A DNA stretch of 64,000 nucleotides from Acholoe squamosa (GCA_949317995.1 OX439047.1:48433505-48497504), one strand, 5' to 3'. Positions 22,249 through 35,180 are shown, numbered from the stretch's first letter. Numbers and translations are program-made. Notes: generated by a model from the sequence alone, not told the origin.

Positions 22249-24342
22249 CTGACAAAACACTAAATTGTAAAAACTCATATAGTTATTTTATCAGAACTAT
22301 GTCAACTAAGTTGATTGCCGTCTTTAATCAACCGACAGACTCTTGGTCGTATAATAGACTATTTCTAATCGAATCTTAGTAGTAGATCCATCCAAGACCA
22401 CCACCCTCAGGACTCTACATGGGACATAAAGAACCTCTGACGATCCAGCTTCATTTGGCTGGTTTTGAAAGAGCATGAAGTTGGATGGTGGTCTTGGTGG
22501 AATGCCATTTCAGCGTATACATTTGAATTATACGGACTTAGCAGGATCATTTATTAGCCAATGAGATAACCCCAACGATTCACTGCGGTCCTCTCGGGGG
22601 CCAACTGGTACCCATCTGATAGGTCTTATCAGTAGAACTCGCTGATAACAAGGTCCAGTAATGGCGACGCCCATGGGGCGACCTGCTATTTTCAGCCTGG
22701 TGTATCACCAACTATATATAGATCCTGTGACGTACAGCTACTTAGTGGGCCCTGGTGACGTCCAATGATGACGTATTGGGTGATGGATGGGCCTTATTTC
22801 TATTCACACTGTGAGCTGGGGATTAATTACAAGTATATCCCTCTGTCTCGTGCCGCTATATAGTACCATCAACACAATCCTCACACTCCCTGCCATTAAC
22901 AGGCACCGGATTGGTGAGAATAACGATTTGGAGAGAGGAGCAGATAATTGTATCGGATACTCCATCAAGTATTTCTCTTTAGATCTTATTGGTTTCCGAG
23001 TGATTTGGATTAACTGGAAGTGGTTTGCGAGCACACAGGAACAATCAACCAGTTTAAAATTTGAGGTGCTCTCCGATTCTCCGTCCAATTTCCACTCACT
23101 GCAGAAGGTAGTTATGAGCTGCTCTCAATGTTTGTGACTTGATCTATGAGCAGCCCAGGACGGCTCCAACTGGCCCCAAGTGCCTACCACCAGGGATGAG
23201 CCCTACCATGGTGGCATGCCAAAGAGGATCCCAATGTTTGAGGCCTGGGACCCCCGGGGTATAGGTTGGTCATCGTGCAGGGGGTAGTTTGGCATGCGTC
23301 AAGTGGACGGTATTAGTTGTGGTGGCAGGGTGAAGGGGTTGGTCAGTACACTGCATATTGCCTCGTGTATATTTGGCCAGGGGAGGTCCAGAAATGTTTG
23401 TTTAAAGAATACTATATGCTGATAGATTTTCACTGTTTTCTCATCTAACAATGAATGTCTAGTTACGAAAGGATAGGCTCTCTATATCTTATATTATTCT
23501 CATATATAGCAAGGACTCTGACATTTACGTATCATTCACAACCTTTCATGATTTTGATATTTCCCATGTTTTGTGTATATGATATTTATCTTCATGTGTC
23601 AGCCTCACAGGAGTAAACCGTCTTGGACATATTCAGAACATGAACTCACAGCAGTCTCTTCAAGCTAAAATGGAAAACAAAGCTAAGATAGTCACATTGG
23701 TTTTCTACGGTCCTTTCCCTCACAGGTTTATCTCTATTTGATTGGCCATCAGGACTCGTTAATGACGTGGTAAACAACCATGTCTATGGTAGTGACGTCA
23801 AGATGGTGACCACACAACCCGTTTCCACAGTCGTTAATCAGAATAAGGCCACCAGAGGGGGACATAAGTCAATGTCATCTTACCCTGTAACTCTGTCTCA
23901 GCACAAAATTGTGTGTTTAGTGCGGCGAAATGAGGACGGAATCGGGATCAGCTATTTAAAAGCAATTTAACTTTCACCATTAGCTTCTATATCATACTTA
24001 ATTGCTGCCTAAACTGATATTACTCACCTTTGGGCAATGTGGGACTGAAGATGATAATCGGTCTCCATATGACATCGTTTCATTACTCATATTCCAAATC
24101 GCTGGGGTCAAGACTGATTATGCAGTGACATATTGGACGTGACATTCGTTCTCATCTTCTTTTTCTATTTGAAATGCATTAAAACCTGCAATTATACCTG
24201 TATCTACAATACAATTACAAAGGTATTCATGTTGGTGTGTGCCTAAAAGTGACCCCAACTAACCTAAACCTTCCAAGTTCAACCTCGCTCCCGGGGAATA
24301 TCACGTGCACTTGTTCCTGCAGTCCTACAAGATTTGAGTATG
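22249..24342. other. No supported gene
   Basis: Mostly unique sequence. A short inverted pair CCAAGACCACCA / TGGTGGTCTTGG lies at about 22390-22500. A second, built on GCATGCCAAA, lies at about 23213-23300. Open frames on both strands at 22787-23137 overlap, so neither is credible without other evidence. Confidence 0.35.
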
Positions 24343-24473
24343 GGAATGTAACATATGATGATTATGCTTGCACTAGTGCCTTTTAGGAACTGATAGAGGC
24401 ACGAGGTGGAGCTGAGTGCCTCTATCAAGTTCCTAAAAGGCACGCATGCAAGCATAATCATAACACATTGCAT
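24343..24473. repeat. Palindromic repeat, arms about 60 bp
   Basis: The arms 24343-24402 and 24416-24473 are inverted with scattered mismatches, sharing GATTATGCTTGCA and GCCTTTTAGGAAC. The centre reads GAGGCACGAGG...GAGTGCCTC, again self-complementary. Confidence 0.8.
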
Positions 24474-24609
24474 TTATACCACAATCTGTACCTTTATTAT
24501 GCATTAGAATGCATCAGAATGCATTCTGCATTTACTGACATACCATATGGATACCATATATATTCTATCCATAGGGTCCCAGACTCATCTAACCCAACAC
24601 TATTGTCCA

Positions 24610-24672
24610 GCCCTGTGGCCTAATAGATAAGATGCAGAACTTTATATCAGAAGGTCCCTGGATTAATCCCAG
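24610..24672 (+). repeat. tRNA-like sequence (SINE head or pseudo-tRNA)
   Basis: CTGTGGCCTAATAGATAAG resembles the A-box region of an arginine tRNA, and CTGGATTAATCCCAG resembles a T arm with a degenerate B box. It is not a convincing functional tRNA. Confidence 0.4.
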
Positions 24673-24935
24673 GCAATGCTGAGCTTTTTCAGTATGAACC
24701 ACTGTCAAAGCTCTGTCATAGCTGCTGTCACATATAAGAACAGTATAGAAAAAGAACACTGTCAATATTCAAGTGTCAACTCTGAGTGCCTCTATCCTGT
24801 AATAAAAGCACTCAGATTATCCAGCTTGGGCTCCCTAAATCGTTCTGAAATGTGATAACTGTGGTATAATATGGGGTGAGCAGTGCCGCCCAGGACCAGC
24901 CGCAGCTCCACCATTAGCCCACTGAACGTTTACCC

Positions 24936-25705
24936 CAGGTAGACTGAAGCTAATTAGGAGTCTACCTCAGGTAGACAAAATAACTGACCAATTAGAATCC
25001 AGTAACGACTTCAGCAGCAGGTTTGCTGGTCTGATTGAGAATCTGGCTAATTTTTCATTTATATCAGCCTGTCTACCGCAGGTAGACAAGGGGGACTTCT
25101 CTACCCAGCGTAGACATCCCGTATTGACCTCAGTTAGACAAGATACACCTTCTCTACCTGAGAGAGACAAGGGGTCTCTATCTCAGATAGACAATGAAAT
25201 ACTTATTTACCTCAGGTAGACTAGCAACCACCTGTCTACATCAGGTAGACAACTGTTTATTTCTACCTCAAGTAAACTCCAAACTGCTTGTCTACCTCAG
25301 GTAGCTGCCTGTCTACCTCAGATATATAACTGTCTGTCTATCTGAGGTAGACTCTAAACTGCTTGTCTACCTCAGGTAGATAACTGCCTGTCTACCTCAG
25401 GTAGACTCTGAACTCCTTGTTTACCTCAGTTAGATTAGAAACTGCTTGTCTACCTCAGGTAGAGTTCTGCTTATCTACCTCAGGTAAACTATAAACTGTT
25501 TGTCTATCTCAGGTAAACTGAGAAAGAATTCCTAAAAATCATTAACTCCTAATCCCGTGAGCTTACAGGCCACTCTATAGTCTAAAGCAAGCCCCAGACT
25601 AGTTGTCAGTGATAATCGGGTGTAGGTGCTGAGCTGTGATTGGTCTATTCTGTTCTCTACCTGAGGTAGACTTGTAATGAACTTCTGCTTCTCTACCTGA
25701 GGTAA
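24936..25705. repeat. Array of the palindrome CTACCTCAGGTAG
   Basis: Variants of GTCTACCTCAGGTAGAC occur about 20 times, separated by 10-40 bp of variable spacer often containing AACTGCTTG or CTGCCTG. The exact octamer CTACCTCA starts at 24962, 25263, 25292, 25313, 25367, 25392, 25450 and 25475. Its complement starts at 25343 and 25662. Each unit is a near-perfect inverted repeat, unlike the other minisatellites of the window. No gene is visible inside. Confidence 0.85.
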
Positions 25706-28700
25706 AGCTTCAGTGGGCCAACGGCAGAGCTGCGGACCAGCCACGGACCCAGGCCGCGTCACGCTCAAGGCGCATCCCTTCTCCCTCCGCGTGTGCAAGT
25801 AGTCCCGGTTCGCGTGACGTTATACTTGTGTGTTGTTTGCAGACTCGGCCACATAGAATTATCGCATGTTTTGTCCACATCTCACAAAGCCAGCTTCTCC
25901 ACACCCAGGACCTCCCCTCCTTATTTCACACCCACCCTTCATAACTACTCCCCCATAATACCTCTCACTCAGAAGGTGGTTTGCAGAAATTCATCGTGCA
26001 GACGACTTCCGTCACGTTCCCGCCTCTATAAAATACAACATCAGTGTCCGGGTTCCCGCCTAAAGTGGCGGTGGGCGCCTTGTTGTCTAAATTGGGTGGA
26101 TAATCTCTTGTCTGTTTTTTATCTGTTTGATAACACCACAACACGGCGTGGCTGTGGTATCAGACACGAGCAGTAGCAGCTATCTTGTAGAACATATATT
26201 GCCTGTGGACCATTTACCCTTTCACGGCGGCGCAATATGTCAATGTTTCAGGTTATTGGTTATCATGATGACATGTTGTAAAATTGCAGCCCAGGCGAGT
26301 ACACACCTCATGGTCTGCAGTCCTGCATCGTGCCTTAGATCATAGACCACTAAAGCATTATGAGTATGTTACAGTGTTTAGGGCCTGTCTGGGCTCGGGG
26401 CACATTGTCGGTGGCAGGAATACTTCACCATTGTAGCAGCACCAATTAGTCTGCCATTGCTGGGCTCTGCTGAAGATTAATGTCTCCAATCTATCATTAT
26501 ATACCATAACATATAGGCCTACAGACATACCTATAATAACAATCCATCGTTACTTTTACCACTGTATACTCTGTTAGAGTGGTTTCAGTAGACTTTGCTG
26601 TACATATACATCACTGTGTGTATTTCACCTGTGAGTGTATATTTCATCACTTTGTACCTTTAACTATATTAAACAGGTGCTGCTTGGCTAAATCAATTCT
26701 CTTAAGACATGTTTGAACAACGGCAATTACAGTAGTATTTTTTGTTAGGATGGAGATTGCAGCAAAATATAGGATAAAGCACAGCACAAGTTGCCGAGAC
26801 TTTACACCTTTTAGTGCATTGCACCGTTAGAATTTTCCCACCTTTCTCCTATATCAATATATCATCAGAACCTACGCTGAGAGGGAACGGGGTGATAGGA
26901 AGATGAAGAGGAGACCACCTGCAATTGATGGAGGGAGTGCCTGTAAGATCTTTAAGTCACACCTCTATATATGTGTAAGTGAGGGGACCCCGTGGTCTTC
27001 CCCTACGATAGAGTAACAGTTCACTAAGCCATAACAGCCAACACTATACAGCTCTGCATCACCCAGCCGAATGTTAAAACAGCTCCAGTATCCTCCCAAG
27101 CTCTAGCTATCAGTTGGTCTGCCTATAGTGCCACGAGTAATGATCGTTAAGCTTAAGAAAGTCTCTGTCCCATTAAGGAGCAGACAGAGCCTCGTATTCC
27201 CCCTAGGGCAGCATACTTCAAGAGGCAAAAATTCAATTACCGTCTCACTGCTGCCAACATCTGGCCAGCTGCTGCTATGATGTCACCCAGAGGGGAGGAG
27301 GCCGACTGTGGATTTGATATAATATCTATTGTGTTATTATGATGTATGTATTTTGAGTCCACATAAAAGAGGAATATCATGGAGCTATATTTGATGTGAT
27401 GCAATCTCAATGGGAGTGAAAGGTCGTGATATAAGTGTGGCTTGGCTTCAATTGGTTATTGGTGTCTTTGACGTTGGTAAGCAATTTTAATAATAATCAA
27501 AGTTAGATATACTACTAACATGCTAGGCAGTCCAGCAAATGGAAGCTGAATCAGATAACTGTCATACATACGGTAATACTATTAAATAGTATTTGATAGT
27601 AATCAATTTTTAAAGAAGTCAGAGAGGTGAGGTGATGATTAAATACTCTTATTAGAGAACTTGAAATGATTATCTATTCATTTTTGTTCACGTTCCTCCT
27701 TTATGTTTCATTTATACTGTTGACCAGAATTCTCCTTTAAGTTGTCCCGGGTAAATTCAGGATTGAAGAGTGTTCCGCTGGCTCGACCTTAAACAGTTTC
27801 GGATCTAATCTCGTCAGCGTCAACTGCCGGATCTAGGTAGAAGGGACGCATCTCTTATTATATTCCCAACGTCACACGCACACATAGAGAGGTATTGTTG
27901 AGAAAAGGATACTCTAATCATCCAGAAAAGTCTATCAGCCCTTTACAGAAGGTGGTTTGATACTATATACGCCTATGCTATCGTGATGCACCAATGAACC
28001 CCTGTGTCAGTATCAGGCTCATGCATCAGAGGATACAACATAGGGGGGCTAGTTACTCACCGGCATTCGATCAATGCATTATGGCAACAAGTGAAGGGAA
28101 ATCTGCAGACATCAAGTCATCCTTAGAGAGTTAAAATTAAGGATAACCTAATTCCATGCATGTTAGGGGTATATCCTATATCCTCATACCCCCACACTTC
28201 ACACCAAAGAGAGGTTAAATCCTCCACACAGACATAGCGAGTTCGGGAATATCCATTAGTTTACGCAGGCGTGACAGGACCGGAAGTACAGAGTTATGTA
28301 TTGGTAGTGCTTCCTGTGCAGGGAGACCCATTGATCAGAAAAAGCAAACACGGCAGACATGAGAAGTCGTCACCCAGAGCAGCAGTAGATCCAGGACCTT
28401 TTTTTTAGGGGGGGGGGGTGATATTCCGTTGTGAAATCTTTATACATACCTTTGCTCTACCTCTTAAGGGTACAATTAGCAGCCTAATCTATGTTTCGCA
28501 ACTTTGTTTATAAAGACGACATTTAACATAGCCAAATTGCTTCAGACTCGCTCTCAAATTGATGTCAGTTTGTGTGCTATGCTAGCAGAACATTGCTGTT
28601 GTGCTGTTCTTCCTACTTTTTTTGGGTTGTTTCCTTATGCCATTTTAAATGGGCCTATATCTCCTCTTGTCTGGCCCTCCCTAAAGTGCCTTACACCCAT

Positions 28701-29020
28701 TTTCTTATCATGAAGACATATGTTCATCAAACCCATGTCCAATGTAGTTTTCTTGTATATCTTTAACTGGCGAAAGGAGAACCATTACCACTCTATTTTG
28801 CCCCTCCTTTTTGTCAGTACTTAAGAGTTTAATTGCATGTTTTGCACCCCAGAATTATCTCAAAAGTAGGGGGTGCGCCCCCTCCTTTAGGGCCGCGCCC
28901 CCTCCTTTTTCGAATCCTCTGGGATCTAGCAGACATATTTGCATAACCAAATAGATTTATGCCAAATAGCTATATCTATGGTGGACGGCGACTGCTACCT
29001 GTGTAGGTATAGGTGACAGT
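25706..29020. other. No supported gene in about 3.3 kb
   Basis: Unique sequence. A CpG-richer patch lies at about 25730-26060 (CGCGTGACG, CCTCCGCGTG). A G-homopolymer lies near 28408, and a repeated CGCCCCCTCCTTT lies at 28874-28916. I saw no exon with convincing splice sites. Confidence 0.35.
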
Positions 29021-30419
29021 GATGTACAATCAAGGATAGTATAGGTTCCCTAGGATGTGTTACTTCCTATCTAGTCCTTTAGTACAGACCACCCCTGTCT
29101 ACCCCCCTTGAAAGTAAGCTCCCTTTTATTGTGTTATTGACTTAAGTCAATAATACATTGATATATATGGAAACTGCCGCACAGAGCCACATTAGATTAA
29201 AGAGGGTTTCTGACAGACATAGGAACATAGAGGGAAATCTGGTCTATAGTGTATCTCTGAACAATTGCCACCACAGATAGGCCATGGTTGAATAACCTTT
29301 GACCTTATATGCATTTAGTAAATAATATGCTGAACCAGGTATGACAAAATAGCTTTGAAAACTGGCTTTTGCACCTAAGAGATAGAGCATAGTCAGCTGT
29401 TCATTTGGGCTTGAAGGTGGGAGGTGGATTACTGACGCCTCATTATTGGTGCACACAAACCATTAACCCTTTAGGGGCTGCATAGAACTTAAACATTTTT
29501 TTTCATTGAACTTATAAGCCAATAACAAGTAGGCCTGTGGCCTAGACTTAACCTTCATGTTCAGTATTAAGGACAAGGGCTCCAGGTGGCCCCAAAAGAT
29601 TTCCTTGTAACTTGAACCATTTGTTCTTTACATAATGTGTCATTGGAATATGAAATAAAAAGTTGGGTTAGCAACGCTACTTTCTTTTGTACTGGCCCTC
29701 ATTTGTAGGACCCTTTAACATTGAGTTCAACGGGCCAATATCTAGCCAATTGGGATTTTGGGTGGATTTTTGTGAATATTTCGAAAACTGTACAAACAAT
29801 TTCTTTAAAAAACTACAATTACATTAATTGATGTATGCTAATCAAGATAACATTGTAAAATCACATGGGTCCAACGCTACTTTTTGCACAAGGTGAGTGC
29901 GAGTGTAAGGGGGGTGGGCCTTTACTGCATAAGCCTATGGATGATGGTCAGAGGGGGATGAAGGGGGCTTTATAGTATTTTGGAAAAATGTCTTCAAACC
30001 TAGTAAATATGTTCACTTCTATCACTTTTCTTAACTTTTGAACTAATAATGATAGAAACTTGCTTCAAAAAATGCCAGATACCCCTCAATGAGCTTAATG
30101 CAGTAGTTCACAAAACAGCCGCTAGGCTCCTGTCGCTCTCGTCCTTAAGTCCTATGTAAGATAGGGGGTTTATGGAGATGCAAGGAATCTTTTATCAGAC
30201 TGATATTAAATGCAAACGAGGTACCACCTATACCAAAAAAAGATCCTGCCAAATCCAAAATTTGTAATCTTGATTCTCAGAAATTCACTGAAAGTACCTA
30301 AAAATGAGGTTTGATGATGAGAATATTTTAAGAATGTACAAAAGCAATATTGAAAATTATTGGGACTTTTTTATAAATGCAACATGCTAATCAAAGTCAG
30401 AACCTCAGTCTACATATAC

Positions 30420-31070
30420 CGATATTTTCCTATCCCTAAACCTGACAACTACTGCCTGTGTATGGTTCTGCCTATCCCACATACTGCCTATCCCTTAGTC
30501 TACCTATCACTCATAATATCTCTCTCTTGAAATCTAGAGTTTAATCAGGTTTTCCCTCAAAAGGCTTAAAGTTTACCTCTTACCTTTATACCTAACTTTA
30601 TCTGTACATTCCATTAGTCTACCTATCCTTAATCTGCCTATCATTCATTTTACCTATCTGTCATGGTGACTATCACCCATCTCTACAAATCCCTCATGTT
30701 TGACTTCTGCCATATTACCTAGCATCCATGTTTCGTTTAAATAATGCTCACCTTAGAAGGTACTCTCCGTGCCTATCTCTTAAACTGTTCATTACACATA
30801 CTACCTATCTTGTTGCCCATCCTTTTGAATACAGGTCCTATCCCTCATGCTCACTTTATAGTTTTCCTGGCCACCATGACCAATCTTCATTATGATGACC
30901 AAATCTTAGTCAACCTATCCCCTAAGGTATCAATCCAACAGTCTACCTCAGCCATATATCTGCTTATCATTCAGACTACATATCCTTCAGTTTACCTATC
31001 CTTCAGGTTGCCTATCCTTCAGGTTGCCTATCCTACACGTTGCCTATTCTTCATGGTATGTATCCCACTT
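30420..31070 (+). repeat. Degenerate short tandem repeats, left inner arm
   Basis: Irregular repeats of about 15-16 bp around CCTATCCTTCAGGTTG. The clearest copies lie at 30990-31045. They are the mirror of the repeats at 31440-31850. Confidence 0.7.
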
Positions 31071-31439
31071 GGCAAAAAATGTTTTTTTAACATTTGCAAA
31101 CATTTTCTTGAGGTTTGGGTAAAACTGTTGGTAAAAAAACATTGAGAAAACATTAAAATGTTTTTAAACCAGTTTTCGATGTTTGTGTTTTCAAAGTTAA
31201 AAAAATGTTTTGTGTAAACATTTTATGTTATGTTTATTTTACATCAAAAAACTTTTTTTCTACCCAAACCTATTTCAAACATTCAAAAACGTTTTTTAAT
31301 GTTTGTTTTTGTTTTTTTACCTAATATAAAACTTTTTGATATAAGATTTTTAGTGCATGTTTTAAACAAACATTTGAACCATTTAGAAACCTAGAGAGAA
31401 CTTTTTTAATGTTAAAAAATGTTTTTTTGTCAAATGGTA

Positions 31440-31850
31440 TAGCATGAGTGATATGCAGCATGGGGGATAGGAAGAGAGGAATAGACACCAAGAGGGATGT
31501 GAAGCAAGTTGGATAGAAATGATAAGCATGGTGAGGCATATACAGATAAGCATGATAATTCAAGAGGCTGAGGGATATGTAAAGTATGTATGAGTGATAT
31601 GCAGGCTGGTTGATAGGCACCATGAAGGATAGGCAGGCTGGGGGATAGGCATTATTAAGGTAGACCTGTTGACTTAAGATAGAAGACATGATAAGGAATG
31701 CACTGTGAACCATTAGGGCTCAGATGAACAATGTAGAGTAGACATGAGGGCCTAACAGATAGTCACCATGAGGGATAGGTAAACTGAATGATTGACAGAT
31801 TGAGGATAGGTAGACTAAGGGAAGTAGGTACAGAGAGGATAAGTTAAGGT
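31440..31850 (-). repeat. Degenerate short tandem repeats, right inner arm
   Basis: Repeats around AGGGATAGGCAGGCTG and GAGTGATATGCAG, the complement of the left inner arm. Confidence 0.7.
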
Positions 31851-32303
31851 GAGGAGTCAGCTTTAGCCTTTATGCCTTTTGAGGATAGCCTTACTTAACT
31901 CAGTGTGCTTTGAATCCAAGAGATAGATTGGGTATGAACTTTGGTTTATGTGTTGTATCTAAAACATGTTTTTCAATATCATTTTTGAACATTTTCAAAG
32001 TATTTTCATCATCAAACCTCATTTTTGGGTAATTTTGATGAATTTCTGAAAATCAAGACCAACAATTTTAGATTCAGCAGAATTTTTTGGATTAGTTGGT
32101 CCCTTCTTGCCATCTGGTATCAACCTTATAAAGGCATACCACAGTTCCATAAACCACCTAATCCTCTATAGGAATCAACACTGAACACACAAAGCAGCCT
32201 ACATTTAAGGGGGGGGGGGTAGAGGGGGGGTGGCCTGTTACACTCTTCCCATATACTATGCTTTCAGTAACACATCCTAGGGAACCTATACCATCCTTGG
32301 TAC

Positions 32304-33146
32304 AATAAGGACACTATAACACTGCCACACTCCTCCACGGGTATACCTTCATTAAGATGCTAATGATGTAAATCATCTCTAGGGAAGGAGCATGCTAATA
32401 ACCCGTCATCCCACACACCCCACCACCTCCTCTCCCACCACCAGTTCTTCAGCAGCACCACCAGAACACTCCCACCAAATCACCCTACCTTCACAAACAC
32501 CCCCACCCCCTACACACAGAGACACGTCCCATACCCATATACAGGGACCCTGGCGCTGGGTTGAACAGGGAATGGATGCTGGTGCTGCTGGTGCTGCTGG
32601 TGCTTTGGTTTCCATGAAAATGCATGACGTGAATAACTAGTAGGGGAGGGGCGGGGGGCAAGCAGACACCACACTCACACACGACATGTCCAGCAGGATC
32701 TTGTCGCCTGCCTGACCAGTTTACTCTGTCCCACTCTATTAATAGAACCTGTAGTAGCCGGAAGGTGGGCCATCCTGCCGTAATGAAATTTACAGTGGAT
32801 CTCATTACCCTCGCCGCCTACTCCCTCCCTCTGTTTGCAATAGAGGAAATATCAAGAAAAAGACAAATGCAGTGTTGGGATTCCAATCACGTAGCGGCCT
32901 TGCTTGGAGTATATTACTTTCCCAAACCTGGTTCATTCTATACCAGAACGCAACAAGAGTCTGCAGATTCCAGCTTTATTTACACCATGGTGTCCTTCTT
33001 TTATGATTATACAATGTTTACCAGCGTTTGGAAGAGATTTGAATTGAGGCAAGCATATCACAAATATCATGACAAAGCATAATAACCTAAATTATGCCAA
33101 CCAGCAGTTTCCAATGCACTCAATCTTCTTGTCTGTCACGTCAAAT
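32304..33146. other. No supported gene
   Basis: Proline/threonine-rich and GGTGCTGCT-type frames at 32392-32640 come from low-complexity C-rich and GCT-repeat sequence. A 105-codon plus-strand frame at 32765-33082 has no recognisable motif. Confidence 0.35.
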
Positions 33147-33506
33147 GAAATGACTGTCTTAGTTCTGTTTCCCTTGTTACCCAACCATAACAGAGAACAC
33201 TTTGAAGTCAAATGTGATAAATCTCATATTACGTGCGGCGAATTTGAAACAGAAATTCTATTTTCTAAGGAAATTAGAAAATCAAAGTCCAAATCCCCCG
33301 GTAGGTGGGATGTGTGTGGACCTAGGTGTGTTGTGTGAGGGCCAAGTGAACAGTTCACTATTAAATTAGGGATGCATCCTGCGCCCATTTACATATTGAT
33401 TGAGTGGCTCTTCTTGCCCTGCTGAGCAGCTCACCCTGTGACATGGAGTACAGAATGTATACATGAGGTCCCAGGTTACCAAACCTACCTGCCTCCAGCT
33501 CATACA

Positions 33507-33698
33507 TGTACACTGTAAAAACAGTGTTTAAGGATTAAATACCAGTGTTTAGAAGTTAAACACTTGGTTAAACACTTAGGTGTTTGAGAATAAGTGTTAA
33601 AAAGCTAAACACCTAAACACTTCAAGTGTTTAGATGTTTAAATATTGGTGTTGAGAAAATTTGGTGTGTATCTTTAAACACCTTTTTTGCAGTGTACA
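33507..33698. mobile_element. Short inverted-repeat element rich in GTGTTTA (copy 1)
   Basis: The ends are TGTACACTGTAAAAA (33507) and TTTTTGCAGTGTACA (33684), inverted with one mismatch. The interior is a run of GTGTTTAG and TAAACAC words in both orientations. Duplicated at 34393-34584; related sequence at 51417-51760 and 63134-63380. Confidence 0.7.
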
Positions 33699-33789
33699 GT
33701 GTCATAAACCATGGTATAATGGTTATAACAGACTTGTTTGTCAATAAGTCTAACATTTTGGTTTGAATATAACGACTTTCCAGTCCAAA

Positions 33790-35180
33790 AATGTCGTACT
33801 TTTACTACTCACTACTCACTATACTACTGATTACAGAGTCCACAGTTACAAATCCTCATTTCACTATGCTACTCACTACAGAATTCACAGTTTACCTGTT
33901 ACAAAGTCCCATTTCACTCTACTACTCACTATTGTTTCCAAAGTTTACCTGTTACAAACCCTCATTTCACTATGCTACTCACTACTGGGTCCACAGTTTG
34001 CCTGTTACAAAGTCCCATTTCACTATACTACTGAAATGACTGTCTTAGTTCTGTTTCCCTTGTTACCCAACCATAACAGAGAACACTTTGAAGTCAAATG
34101 TGATAAATCTCATATTACGTGCAGCGAATTTGAAACAGAAATTCTATTTTCTAAGGAAATTAGAAAATCAAAGTCCAAATCCCCCGGTAGGTGGGATGTG
34201 TGTGGACCTAGGTGTGTTGTGTGAGGGCCAAGTGAACAGTTCACTATTAAATTAGGGATGCATCCTGCGCCCATTTACATATTGATTGAGTGGCTCTTCT
34301 TGCCCTGCTGAGCAGCTCACCCTGTGACATGGAGTACAGAATGTATACATGAGGTCCCAGGTTACCAAACCTACCTGCCTCCAGCTCATACATGTACACT
34401 GTAAAAACAGTGTTTAAGGATTAAATACCAGTGTTTAGAAGTTAAACACTTGGTTAAACACTTAGGTGTTTGAGAATAAGTGTTAAAAAGCTAAACACCT
34501 AAACACTTCAAGTGTTTAGATGTTTAAATATTGGTGTTGAGAAAATTTGGTGTGTATCTTTAAACACCTTTTTTGCAGTGTACAGTGTCATAAACCATGG
34601 TATAATGGTTATAACAGACTTGTTTGTCAATAAGTCTAACATTTTGGTTTGAATATAACGACTTTCCAGTCCAAAAATGTCGTACTTTTACTACTCACTA
34701 CTCACTATACTACTGATTACAGAGTCCACAGTTACAAATCCTCATTTCACTATGCTACTCACTACAGAATTCACAGTTTACCTGTTACAAAGTCCCATTT
34801 CACTCTACTACTCACTATTGTTTCCAAAGTTTACCTGTTACAAACCCTCATTTCACTATGCTACTCACTACTGGGTCCACAGTTTGCCTGTTACAAAGTC
34901 CCATTTCACTATACTACTCACTCCTGGATCTACAGACAGACTGGTTGCAAGGCTAATTTCACTAGTCACCACTGACTCGCTTGTGTCAATGTTTGGTTTG
35001 CATATACTTCTCAATACTAAGCCTACCAGTTTGCGTGTCACAAAGCCAAATTACCTCATACTACGCCACTTTGAAATCTACCAGTATGGCTGTCACAGCT
35101 CACCCATCATTTCCCTATCCCACTCAGCACCGAATACCAGTTTTCCTGTCAGCGAGGCACATTTCTCTAGGATTTTTACT
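33790..35180 (+). repeat. 53-bp minisatellite, duplicated with the 886-bp unit
   Basis: CTACTCACTA...CCTGTTACAAAGTCCC units recur every 53 bp at 33800-34032 and again at 34686-34918. After the second block they continue in more diverged form to about 35180. Overlapping open frames here follow the repeats and are not credible genes. Confidence 0.8.
34393..34584. mobile_element. Short inverted-repeat element rich in GTGTTTA (copy 2)
   Basis: The 886-bp-offset duplicate of 33507-33698 with the same ends and interior. Confidence 0.7.

Larger units (their letters stand above)
29024..32303. mobile_element. Second large foldback element, about 3.3 kb
   Basis: The outer ends are inverted copies: GGTTCCCTAGGATGTGTTAC at 29043 pairs with GTAACACATCCTAGGGAACC near 32267. 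Moving inward, 30160-30350 pairs with about 31970-32160 (ACCTAAAAATGAGGTTTGATG against its complement near 32015). The CCTATCCTTCAGG-type repeats of 30480-31070 pair with the AGGGATAGGCAGG-type repeats of 31440-31850. The centre (31070-31440) is AAACATTTT-rich and also folds. The left arm carries about 1 kb (29110-30160) without a counterpart on the right. No coding frame was recognised. Confidence 0.75.
33147..34918. repeat. 886-bp tandem duplication, nearly identical copies
   Basis: Copy 1 (33147-34032) and copy 2 (34033-34918) match at an exact 886-bp offset. Reading through both I noticed a single obvious substitution (GTGCGGCG against GTGCAGCG near 33236/34122). Junctions are ACTACT/GAAATGACTG between copies and ACTACTCACTCC after the second. 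The identity means a very recent duplication or an assembly duplicate of two alleles. Confidence 0.92.

Noticed and set aside
22787..23137. Overlapping open frames on both strands
   Set aside because: Neither has motifs or splice support; overlap on both strands suggests chance.
24936..25705. CRISPR-like array
   Set aside because: Repeat cores are short and palindromic, spacer lengths vary from about 10 to 40 bp, spacers resemble each other and the context is an animal genome.
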